Origin: Marisa cornuarietis
Taxonomy: Eukaryota > Mollusca > Gastropoda > Architaenioglossa > Ampullariidae
Reading direction: 5' to 3'
Assembly: GCA_004794655.1 (NCBI GenBank)
Contig: SMMW01000179.1
Location: 1,134,746-1,198,745 of the forward strand
Length of the DNA stretch: 64,000 nt
Position numbers and translations under genes: made by a program. The notes beneath the pieces were generated by a model, which worked only from the letters and a program-made list of their open reading frames with translations, had not been told where the DNA came from and searched no databases. Position 1 is the stretch's first letter. Each line of letters starts with the position of its first letter. Below, piece by piece: positions 14,001-23,950 of this stretch.

Positions 14001-15990
14001 TCCGCATGGTTATGAGCGATGTCTAGCTTACGGCAGTGTGCGGCACTCATCTGGTGGGTAGCCAGCTACACAGGATGATTGGGGAGTCATCCCATCAACA
14101 TAGGTATTATACGGCTAAACAGTCCTCTCCACTCTACTTCAGACTTATTTTGTAAAACATGTTATATTATCACATTTACATATTTCATTTTAAATTTCAT
14201 AGACTTCATTTATATTTATTTGTGTGTGTGTGTGTGGGCATTGAGCTGTATACCAGATCATTGCTGTACAGTGGGTTACACTAGAGACCGCTCACAGCAG
14301 TGCGGACCGGATGTGACGTTTTCGTCAAGGTGGATGGATGGACCTAGGGTGGGGCTGTGGGTGGAGTGGTGGGGTAAGCACAGCAAGGACCTGCCCGGAA
14401 TGTTACTCGACCCAATTCCTTCGTTTTGTGTGCACCGGGGTCAAAGGGAAAGGGGAGATCGCGTACTGGACAAAAAGCATTGCGACTCTCTGTCTCTCTC
14501 TCTGTCTCTCACAGTCCCTGTATGCGTCCCTCCATTCTTCTTCAAAGCATCACTGGTCTCCTTTATGTCGGCTTTTGAACGTGAGGTCAAAAAAACTCGC
14601 CAGAAAAGCAGAAACAATAAAATAAAGGAAGAGGGGGAAAAGTAAGCTTTCTACAGTGGATAGAGAGCCGAGTCCAGTCACACTTTCCTGACTTTGTAAA
14701 TCAGCGTCTAGTCGGTGAGGCTGTGACGACTCATGTTGGTGACTGCGAGCCTGTCGACGGTCACGTGATACCCGTACTGGCTTTTCCACCTTTAGCAATC
14801 CAGTGTTTACAACTGTGGCTACAAACTTTGGAAGTCTGCAGCTCGCTTCTATGACGACAACATCGGACTGTTATCGTTGACGATACGTCGTGAGCTAGCT
14901 TGGACCTAGCCACAAGGCAATCAGAGGTTCTTCGCTGAGAGGCCTGCTCTTCGTGTCCATCCTCTCCCTTCTCCCCCCCCCCCAACTCCACCCCCAGCAC
15001 GGGAACCAGGATAGGGGCAACAGGATTCAATAACTGTTGGAACATGGCCCCAAGTGTTGTGGGGGAGCTGCTACACAGACAGGGGAGATAGAGGTCCTCT
15101 AGCCCCGAGTGCTCGCTGGATGAGGAAAAGGAGCAGGCTTATTCACCACAGTTTTAATCAAGACACTTGTCCTGTCTCGCTTCGCCGTGTCGGAAGACTT
15201 TGGGCGGCTGACTGAAATCAGTGGAAGAGAGAGGGACCGGACACGGAGGGGAAACAAAAAAGGAGATGAGAAAGGGAGGGAGGTGGTTGTGGTGCTCGAT
15301 AAGACGATTCAGAGATGGGGCTTGTCGTTGTTCGCTTCACTAGCACGTTCGACTATGCAGCAAATATTTGCAGATTGTGTGACAGATTGATAGATGATTG
15401 ACTTCTTGAGTTTGGAGACTGCGGGATGGGGGGGATGTTAACGAATGACGATTCTCCAAATAAACGACTGACCGCTGTATGGTCACAGCCTTGCAGTTTG
15501 TGCTCACCTTCTCCATCCAACATGGACGACTTCGACACAAACCAGCTGTATAGGTGAGGTCACCCACAATTTTCGCTGTAACATCGATCATCTCAGCGGG
15601 GTGACTAAGGTAACCTAGTGCTTTGGCACCCAGTCAGGTGTGTGATGGCCTAACCCAGCCTTCTCGCCACCTGTGCCAGAATTTCAACACCCGCAAGGTC
15701 CATAATTGGTTCCATGAGGACAGGTGTGCTGCGACTTTTCCACATACGCAGTGATTGCAGGCATGCAGACCTATTTGTACAGTGTGCATTATGAAAGGGA
15801 TCCCAGATGTAACATGCAACTTCCCATCGTCACCTTTATGCCAGTACGTAGAGGACAGATGTGTCCCTTCCCACCCCACCCCACCCCTAAAATAACAAGA
15901 TCGCGAACTTCGAGGATCATTTGCTGTATTTTTTTCTGCGGATACCTGCTGAAAGAGCATCTAACACACGGGAATTTTCTTCATCTGTCC

Positions 15991-15996
15991 ACCTGT

Positions 15997-16054
<58 letters not shown>
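15991..16054. repeat. (GT)n microsatellite
   Basis: Almost uninterrupted run of about 30 GT units. Confidence 0.98.
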
Positions 16055-16055
<1 letters not shown>

Positions 16056-17406
16056 GGCTGCTTCTTGTGGCTAGTGATCGGTCGGCGATTCCAGCAGACA
16101 GTCAATCAGGGAGGAGCCGTCAGAAAGAGAAGCTTTTGGTGAGAAAGGAAGAAAGCGAGAAAGGAAGGGGGTGAAAATGGTAGGTGGGGGGGGGGATAGG
16201 CTGCGTGGGTGGAAAGAGGGGATCACGTGGTGCTCAATAAAGTAGTCTGGATCATCTCGATACTCTTTCGTCCGCGGTGACGTTTGAAATTGATGAAATG
16301 ATGAGACGGTGCTCGTAGTGCTGGGCACACACAGTCTGCACGACAAACTTCCGTCACCACCACCTCCCCCGTCCTCTGTCCCCCCCCCCACCGTCCCCTA
16401 ACCTCGTCGCCCCTTCCTTCGTCTTCTTCAAACCGTGGAAGCGTTATGATAAGAAGTGGCGTGAAATATGCAGAGTGAGACTTGCTTACCTGTGAATTGT
16501 CGTCCCACTACCTGCACGTGACAAATGACGTAACATGCACAGGTGATACAGTGGCCTGTAGGTCTGCGAGACTAATTAATGGTACGTGTGAAAGAGGCGG
16601 GTACAGGCATGCTATAAATAACAAGGACAGGTAAGGACAGGGCGAAGGTGAGGTGGCAGTGTCAACAAACTTAATGTGGTGTCGACGTAGGAAGAGTTGT
16701 AAAACATTCTGTTCTGTGTTGACAACAGCAACAACAACAACAGAACATTAGGAGATTGGAGGTCTTCTTTCCTCATTTCTTTAATAAAATATCGACAGGA
16801 ATAATGGGGAGAAGAGTGGTTGGTGGGGTAGCTTCATTGTTAACCTAGTAGTGTTGTGGTTGTCAGACGCTACCCGCCTTGTATTCTGCCGCTGCCTTGG
16901 TCTGTGTGTGTGTGTGTGTGTGTGCTTGCGAGGTGGGAGTAGGAGAGTAGAAAATTAATCTGCTCCTGTAGGAGCGTGGGGTCTCCAAGGATGCTTGTGA
17001 TGCCCAGTTTCTCCCTCAAGTGATCATTCATTCTGACAGTGTTTGAGATCTCCGACTTTCGGTGCTGCCTTTGAATAAGGTCACGCAGTGCTTTTCGGTG
17101 TTGGTCTACTTGTTTGTACAAAGTGTATCAGGCTGATTTGTTACTTTAAAAACATACTTGTGCCACCTCACAAACTCAGTCGTCAAGTGTACTGGGGGGG
17201 GCTGGAGGACAATTCAGCACAACTCAGACTAAAGCAGTCTTGTTTCATCTCCACCCCACATCCTTCTGCGCACACAGGGTAGACTGTGTATGGGTTCTTG
17301 CCTTCTCAACCCTACTGCACCCCTAGCCACCACCCAGAGCTGTCTCTCACTTACCCACAGACACATACAAGCATACACATACACACTTAAACGAAAACGC
17401 ATTCTA

Positions 17407-17671
17407 GGGCCAGTTGCACAACACGTTTCTAAACATTAAAACTGTTCTAAAGAAGCAAAATATCTTCTTAGCCATTTTGATGCATTGCAGAAAAACATCC
17501 AGAAAATTGTACAGACAGGACGGACAGTCAGACTTTAACAACTTTATCTTACTTACAGCAGTTTTAGTTTTAAACATTCTACAATTGTGGTGTGCACTTT
17601 AAACAGATTATCTAAATAGAGTTAAGGCCTACAAGTGTTTAAAATTAGAAATGTGCTCTGCAACTGGCCCC
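17407..17671. mobile_element. 265-bp MITE with terminal inverted repeats
   Basis: The left end reads GGGCCAGTTGCACAACACGT. The right end, read on the opposite strand, is GGGGCCAGTTGCAGAGCACA; both continue with TTTCTAA. The ~25-bp TIR match has only a few differences, and the interior is AT-rich compared with the flanks. It has no coding capacity, so it is a non-autonomous DNA element. The flanks are TTCTA on the left and TGAAA on the right, so a target-site duplication is not clear and the superfamily is not assigned. Confidence 0.75.
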
Positions 17672-17953
17672 TGAAAAATAAGAAGGGAGGAATGGATCTC
17701 TTTATACTACGAGTGGTGTGAGCGGTAAGTTCACTCTAGCGTAAGGGTTGCTACAGTTGCCTTAACCTGCAAATATTTTATCTCCTGGCTGCAGCGAAAA
17801 AGGCCCTGCTGCAGGAATTCTGGGTAAATTTATGTCTTGCGGCCTTGGTCCGCTTAGAGATGCAGGGGTGGGGGGGGCGGGAAGAAAAGAGAAAGGAGTA
17901 AGCTTTCATTTCATAACATCAATTTCTGGTCTTTTTCTGAAAGAAAATGCCTC

Positions 17954-18008
<55 letters not shown>

Positions 18009-18598
18009 CTCCCTGCATTCTTTCTTCTCCCTCTTGCTGTTATGTTAGGGAGTTCACGATGTATGACCTCGCTGACCTAACTTAAACACCATGAAAAGGC
18101 CCTCGTGTGATTGTCCTCCAGTTTGAGTACCTTATCCTTATTTTATAAGCTGTTCTTTTCCTCCCTCCCCCCTTCATTTACCCCGATCCCAGATTTTCCC
18201 AACGACTTGAAACTCCAAAATGAGCGCTAAAGGCGGCTTAATTACTCTTCCTCTTGCCTTTACAGAATGGAGCACGCCGCTAACCTTCACAAAGCATCGC
18301 AGTGGTCTCCCTTTCTTTTGAGTTTTGATGTGGCAAGACGTCCGTTTGCGTCAGAGCCTGCCCCAATACAAACCTCCCACCCACTCACCCACAATCACGT
18401 TCGATCAAGAAGTTTGTGCAGTTGTAGCCGCCGTTGTGGGTAAGGGGGGGGGTGGGGGGTGGGTAAGGACGTAGGTTGTAAAGCTAATTTCGAGTCGGGG
18501 AGACTGCTTATAGAAAGTCTTCGTTCAGAGAGAGGCACACATGCAGGCAAACAAACGGACAGGCAGGTAGAGAGTCTTAGCGAAGACCAACTGCCATG

Positions 18599-18654
<56 letters not shown>

Positions 18655-18667
18655 TAGGGAGAGAGAG
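17672..18667. other. Gene-free block with (CA)n and (GT)n(GA)n runs
   Basis: Contains (CA)n at 17962-18005, a G-quadruplex-prone run at 18439-18463, and a (GT)n(GA)n block at 18602-18654. No exon recognised. Confidence 0.65.
18602..18654. repeat. (GT)n(GA)n compound microsatellite
   Basis: A GT run changes directly into a GA run. It may be the expanded 3' tail of the minus-strand SINE immediately to its right. Confidence 0.95.
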
Positions 18668-18822
18668 AAGGCAGTACCCCATGGTGCCTTACTCTTCCTC
18701 GGGCCTCGAATACCCATTAACAGCTGGTTCAGCAGGGTTGGTGGTGCATCGCGCGACGTGGGTATCGAACAGTGTCCGGCCTAGAAACACTCGGCTCTCA
18801 GATACCCCGATACCCCCTCAGA
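18668..18822 (-). mobile_element. tRNA-derived SINE on the minus strand
   Basis: On the minus strand an A-box-like GAGCCGAGTGTTTCTAGG (complement of about 18780-18797) is followed by a perfect-core B box GTTCGATACCC (complement of 18760-18770). The spacing and the CCGAGTG motif resemble a Leu/Ser-type tRNA head. The body continues with CGTCGCGCGATGCACC and reaches CT-rich and (AC)n sequence to the left, as expected for a SINE tail. It is a different family from the SINEs at 6809 and 48141. Only one copy is visible here, so the ends are approximate. Confidence 0.62.
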
Positions 18823-19142
18823 CTGCAAGGGCCGATTATCTGCTGTTTGAATGTTCAGTGGCACCTGAGAGGAAAGTGCGCGTGTGATTAGAGACCTGCC
18901 CTACAGGTGGCGCAGTGACCTCTCGCCAGGTGTGTAAGGTAAGGCTTCAGGGCTATCGAACCGCATCGACTCTCATGATGGATCGGTGGTGGTGTTGACA
19001 GGTGGTAGACAAGTTGTCCCTCATCTACCTCTGACTAAACAGCGCCGCACATCGGCAAATCCCGGACTCCGTGTCGCCAAACGAGGTTATTCTTGCCTTC
19101 CAAAGGTCAGCAAGAGAGAGAGAGAAGCAATTCAAATGCTTT

Positions 19143-19229
19143 TCATGATGATAGTACGTTAATTACGGTGCAATAAACTACAGGCCCCCGACGTAAAGTT
19201 GGCGTTAAGTCGTGACGTAGTGACGTCTG
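19143..19229 (-). repeat. Inverted-repeat arm, left
   Basis: Contains GTGCAATAAACTAC then CCCCCGACGTAAAGT and GTTAAGTCG. The same sequence occurs in inverted orientation at 21299-21386 with roughly 85% identity over about 75 bases. It could be the left end of a ~2.2-kb TIR element or an independent copy of a small repeat. Confidence 0.7.
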
Positions 19230-20979
19230 AACAACAAGAAAGCGGTTCTAGACATCCTGCTGTTTCCACACAACTGTGGAATGACATCTGGGCTCTGGGA
19301 GGGAAAAGGTTGTTGGGAGGAACAAGAGATTTCTTGACGAAAAGGTGTGTGTTGTCAGCTTAGGACCGAGCACCACGGTATCCACCCCGCTCCTCACCAC
19401 CAACCTGTCAGACCCGGAGGAGAGGTGCGCAGGCTCGCGACCACACGCGTGCACGGGCAATGTACAGGCCGCCTTAACTCTGGCGAGATTTCTCTTGTTA
19501 CAACCTGTGGCACATCCTTACGTGGTGTGTCGTGCGGGATCAGACTTCCTTCCCCTCCCCTGCAACATCCTCCTTTTCCTCCCTTCCCTTTCTCTTCCCT
19601 CTTCGCCTCTACCTCTCCTCCACCGCTCCCTCCCTCCACCATTCTGGAAGAGAAATCACTTCTGCGAGATGAGAAATCTTTTTCGAGAAACAGTCCGACA
19701 TCACTTAATAGTGGGCGCCAGACATCAAAAGCTGGGACGAAATTGACAGGCAATTGCAAATATTTGAAGCGATAATTGCTGTGGAAGCAAGTCGTCCTAC
19801 TGCCGTAAGGGAGAGGAGGGAGCGCCATGAAAGCGGGCAGCAGGGAAGGAAGGGAGGAAATGGCTCAAGGTGGCCAGACTTGTTGCCAGGTTTTTTTTTT
19901 GTTTTGTTTTGGTTTTTTTTTTTTTTTTTGCTCCCACTATGCATCACCCCCTCACCCATTTCGACCTTCCTTTCCCTGTAAGGAGGGAAGAGGAGGGTGT
20001 CCTGGCAGTTGCCAGTAAACACTTCCTCCGGTATCGATCGCATTGAGCTACAGACGTACGTACCGGGCCCCCCCCTCCCCCTTACGCCCTTTCCTCCTCA
20101 TCCACCCCAACCCTGCCCTTTCTCTCACATGGAGAAAGAGTCAACCTTTACATAATAGTTGGGCGCCGTCCGGAGCCGCAAGTCGCAAATCCAGAAAGAT
20201 GTCTAGCGTATGATGTGGTCGAGGTGAGATTAAAGTAAGCAGTTGCCCGACGATATTGTACTTTTCTCCTACTTGCCGACTCGTGCGCTGCTGTCAGTTC
20301 AACCTCAGCCTTGCTTGACCTCTGGTGTACTTCTGCTAAGTCGTCCACATCTTGTACTCAGCTTAGAGAGAGAGAGAGATGCTTGTGGTGGTGCGAAAGT
20401 GCTGACGGTAGCCCCTCGTTCACACCATCCTTACTCTTTGCAAGGGACGTTCGCGCAGGTACAAAGCTTTCCGATGCACACAAGCTAGTTCATCCTTCAT
20501 CTTCCCCTGTTGCCACGGGACAGGCGATTTACCCTCGCTTTATAAGGACGACCCCAAAGAGGAAGTTTCACTCAGTACTTACAGCCCACACGAGCCATTC
20601 TGCAGCCATAGCTTTAGCCCGTATACAAAATAAGATTATCAGCTCACCTCATAGGTCTGCGCTCGTCTCGAGTTACAAGACCCCGCAACGCTTTTCAACT
20701 GGAGGTAGCATGAACTCTTCCTCGTGATTACGGGCCCAGAGAAAGGCAACAAGAATTTATGGCAACAATGGACGGATGCTATTCACGCCTACGTTTCCAG
20801 TGTAAACCGAGTTTCTAAGTTTTAAGAGAGAAAAGGGTTAGAATGCCATTCCTAAATTAACCCACGGCTTCAATTGCCTGCCCTTACGAAAGGAAAAACA
20901 AGCGATTGCCCCTAATCTGCTTGTGTTGTGTCCACATGCATGCATATAGCCAGCCCTTCAAAGCAATCTTTTGTTCCTC
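19230..20979. other. Gene-free block between inverted-repeat arms
   Basis: Holds T-rich and C-rich stretches (19890-19930, 20069-20090) and short GA runs. No transposase-like or other recognisable protein was found, although this is where the coding part of an element bounded by the inverted arms would lie. Confidence 0.55.
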
Positions 20980-21211
20980 ACAAAAACCTTTTCCCCCCCA
21001 GAGGCCACAGTTGTGTGGAAACCTCAGGACATCCAGAACCTTCGGGAAAGACTGAAGACTCATTTGTTTACTTAAGACAGACTTAAACAACCGAGCACCA
21101 TTTCTGTCTTTATTATTTTTTTACTTTCCTGTTTTATTTTTTTCTTCTCTTCTGTTTTTTTGCTGCGCAATGAGCATTCTTTTGAATGAATACCTGTGCA
21201 CTATAAATCGA

Positions 21212-21258
<47 letters not shown>
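20980..21258 (+). pseudogene. LINE 3' relic with (ATC)n tail
   Basis: Translates to a degraded LINE ORF2 tail: VVWKPQDIQN followed by LRERLKTHLFT and a stop at about 21074. A T-rich 3' UTR follows, then a terminus ACCTGTGCACTATAAATCG and an (ATC)n tail at 21212-21258. The pattern (LWNxLPxDIR...FRExLKTHLF) is the usual C-terminal end of CR1/L2-like elements. It is severely 5'-truncated and has no catalytic core. Confidence 0.65.
21212..21258. repeat. (ATC)n microsatellite
   Basis: About 15 perfect ATC units, positioned as the 3' tail of the LINE relic. Confidence 0.97.
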
Positions 21259-21298
21259 ACCGCTTTCTCTCGGTGTAGTATTAAACCTTGTGCACGCC

Positions 21299-21386
21299 TC
21301 ACTACGTCCCGACTTAACGTGGACTTTACGTCGGGGGGTTGTAGTTTATTGCACTGTTACTAGAGCACCATCATCAATGACCAGCA
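21299..21386 (+). repeat. Inverted-repeat arm, right
   Basis: Reads CGACTTAACGTGGACTTTAC, then a G run and GTAGTTTATTGCAC; it is the inverted counterpart of 19143-19229. Its outer part is also the first unit of the 91-bp array that follows. Confidence 0.7.
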
Positions 21387-21573
21387 TATACCCACATTCA
21401 AATATCCCAGTACATCATCGAGGGGGGGGTTGTAGTTTATTGCACCGTTACTAGAGCACCATCATCAATGACCAGCATATACCCACATTCAAATATCCCA
21501 GTACATCATCGAGGGGGGGGGGTTGTAGTTTATTGCACTGTTACTAGAGCACCATCATCAATGACCAGCATAT
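21332..21573. repeat. ~91-bp tandem repeat, 3 units, third interrupted
   Basis: GTTGTAGTTTATTGCAC recurs at 21338, 21429 and 21522; the spacing is 91-93 bp and the variation is in a G run. Units 1 and 2 are complete through CAGTACATCATCGAGG. Unit 3 stops at GACCAGCATAT, where the AT-rich element begins; the rest of unit 3 resumes at 23913-23950 on the far side of that element. Confidence 0.95.
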
Positions 21574-22742
21574 GAGGCTTGTAAAGTTGACGTCATCACC
21601 TGCGAGTGACTTCCCTTACTTGGGGTAAACAAAGCCGCCCACGAAGCCGCCAGCTTCGTGAGATTCGAAAACTATAAGACCAAGACATTATTGAGCTAGT
21701 GTTAAAAAATATGAATGCGCCATATGCAATATGTGGAAATAAAGTAGTAAGTCGATCGCATTTTTTTCATTGTTAAAAGTCCATGTGTGCTAGTTCTGTT
21801 ACTTATCCAAGTGCAAAACTATGTCAGTTATGTTTACAGCAGGTGGCGGATGAGTCGCGTATACCGAAATCACTGTATAAATTCTTTAACAACGCCTTTG
21901 CACCATGGGTCCTCATTAAGCTCATATTCATATTACTCTAACTCTGTGGTATATAAAGATGATAATATTTTATACTATGATGTAAATATCTTACTTAAAA
22001 GATGTATATTATTCATCCTGTTTGTGGAAAATATGTGGTAAAAATCGGATGAACTGAATTTTAGATGTAAGGTAAGGTCTATAACTTTGTGTGTTCTTGT
22101 TTTGTATTTTTAACAAACATTGATAATCAATATAAATTTAATATAGCATTATTAATAGTACATCACAGTTTAGATTGTCATATATAAGCATACAAATCAA
22201 GATATATATATATATATACAGGGAGACACTAAGATAGAACCCTGACTTTTAACCTACTGTAATTAAAACTGACCCATGGATTTCAGAAGTTTTTAAGTTG
22301 GATGAACATTCAATTAGAATATTCTAATCTTAAAATTAATTGTAAAAAGTGTTATGATATAAGACAGGAGTACAATTTTTCTCTAAAAATAACTGATGAT
22401 TTTAATAGTCCTCCTAAAGTTTAACTTTAAAGAAGAAAAATTCATAAGGCTTATCAAAACCAAACACAAAACGGTTAGTTTATCCTAACTGCAGGATTCA
22501 AAGAGATGGGAACTAAGTTCCAGGTTTCTTTCCAAACATCTTTTAACATTTCCTTGACAGCTACTTTTACAATAGACCATAAAAACAGTACATTGATGAC
22601 AAATGATTTGAACAAGAGATCTGTAGCATCAGAGATGCTGCTCTTTCTGTCAAACAATGCAAGTGACAATTGAAAAAAAACTGACAAACATCTATATGTG
22701 TAAATGAATATCTTGATGAAGATCTATGTGTTTCTATCAACC

Positions 22743-22784
<42 letters not shown>

Positions 22785-23912
22785 GCGCTGAGTGTGTGTG
22801 TGTGTGTGTGTTGCGCTGAGTGTGTGTGTGTATGAGTGTGTGTGTTGCCCTGAGTGATGTGTGTGTGTGTGTGTGCATAAGCAAAAGTAAGAGACAAATA
22901 AGCAGCATAAAAGTGTAAGTAAAAAACAAGCTAAAATATCTTTTCAGAAGTAACCATAAATTTAAATTTGCAGATAGTTTGCAAATAAGCATTGAACCCG
23001 TGCACTGCAAACTGTCCAAGTTTATGACCTTTTTAGACTTAACAAAACTCTCCTTGAATCTTGTGTTAGTTATCTCTTTACCTTGATTCATCTTCAAAAG
23101 TCACCAAAGTGTTTTATTTAACAATAGTGATTTAACATTCTTAAAATAATTGACTATCACACGATTCGTACCCAAACAGACAAAAAGAAACTAAGCTTAT
23201 GACTTGAAGGATAAATGTAGGTTTTTGTAACTTTAGAGAAGTAGTGCGAATGAAAGGAACACCTCTCAAAATTAATTAAACTGATATGTTAGTATTTTAT
23301 ATTACGTTTTTACTAGATCTTGCAGTCAAAAAATGACTAAATTTGGGGTACTGTATGATGCAGTCTGTAATTATTTCTTTTTTTCTATTTTGTTTTTCTA
23401 TTTCCTTTCTATGAAATGTTTTATGCTTGTTTTGAACAAACCGTACAAAATGAACAGCCTTTCCATGAAATAAAATATTCATAGAATAAGATAAGTATTT
23501 TTTCGACTGTTATTGCTATTCAATAACAGGCACATACAGCTGGTGTGGCCAATATTTTGACTAACCTACATAAAAGTCTTGAAGGCAATGAGACGGTATT
23601 CTTTGAGTTGGCTCCACTTACTATCAGTAACTATGTAAGCGAATTACAACTGTGACAGTATAGGGACTTTTAGTAAGTTGTGCTGATTTATTAGCCTACT
23701 AAAAAAAAACAAAACCAAAATGAATGTAGATTATTCCACATAATATGACCATGTATTTTTCACAGAAAAAAAAATCGTGTGAAAACAGCTTTTAAATGCT
23801 AAAAAATGCGATGCTGTCTCACTGACAGCACACAGCCGCTTAGTCTTGATCGTGTTTGTTTACCTCAAGTAAGGGCAAGTAACTCTCGCTCACATCAAAC
23901 CTTACAGGCCTA
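21574..23912. mobile_element. 2.34-kb AT-rich DNA transposon with ~60-bp TIRs
   Basis: The left end (21574-21633) starts GAGGCTTGTAAAGTTG and ends CCCTTACTTGGGGTAAACAA. The right end (23855-23912), read in reverse, starts TAGGCCTGTAAGGTTTG and ends CCCTTACTTGAGGTAAACAA. The interior is strikingly AT-rich relative to both flanks, with one GT microsatellite (22746-22876). The insertion splits unit 3 of the 91-bp array: units 1 and 2 show the empty target GACCAGCATATACCCACATT, while the filled site reads GACCAGCATAT on the left and ATACCCACATT on the right. This fits a 2-bp AT duplication. No open frame resembles a transposase, so the element is non-autonomous or long decayed. Superfamily is unassigned. 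Confidence 0.88.
22746..22876. repeat. (GT)n microsatellite with TTGCGCTGA interruptions
   Basis: A long GT tract is broken three times by TTGC(G/C)CTGAGTG, which suggests a short higher-order unit of about 35-40 bp. It lies inside the AT-rich transposon. Confidence 0.95.
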
Positions 23913-23950
23913 ATACCCACATTCAAATATCCCAGTACATCATCGAGGGG
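23913..23950. repeat. Remainder of the split 91-bp unit
   Basis: TACCCACATTCAAATATCCC and the following CAGTACATCATCGAGGGG match the right half of array units 1 and 2 exactly. This is the continuation of the third unit after the transposon. Confidence 0.95.

Larger units (their letters stand above)
6991..17406. other. Gene-free block rich in simple repeats
   Basis: No supported exon on either strand. It contains (CA)n 7954-8010, (CT)n 8404-8462, (CA)n near 13530-13559, (GT)n 15991-16054, C or G homopolymers (for example 14973-14983) and a C-rich G4-complement motif near 15871-15891. A ~40-bp element is shared between 7888-7935 and 9281-9330. The longer open frames are composed largely of microsatellite translation or lie opposite the SINE. 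Confidence 0.6.

Noticed and set aside
22567..23097. Minus-strand open frame of 176 codons in the AT-rich transposon, considered as a transposase
   Set aside because: More than a third is translated GT microsatellite (HTHTHT); no catalytic triad or DNA-binding motif seen.
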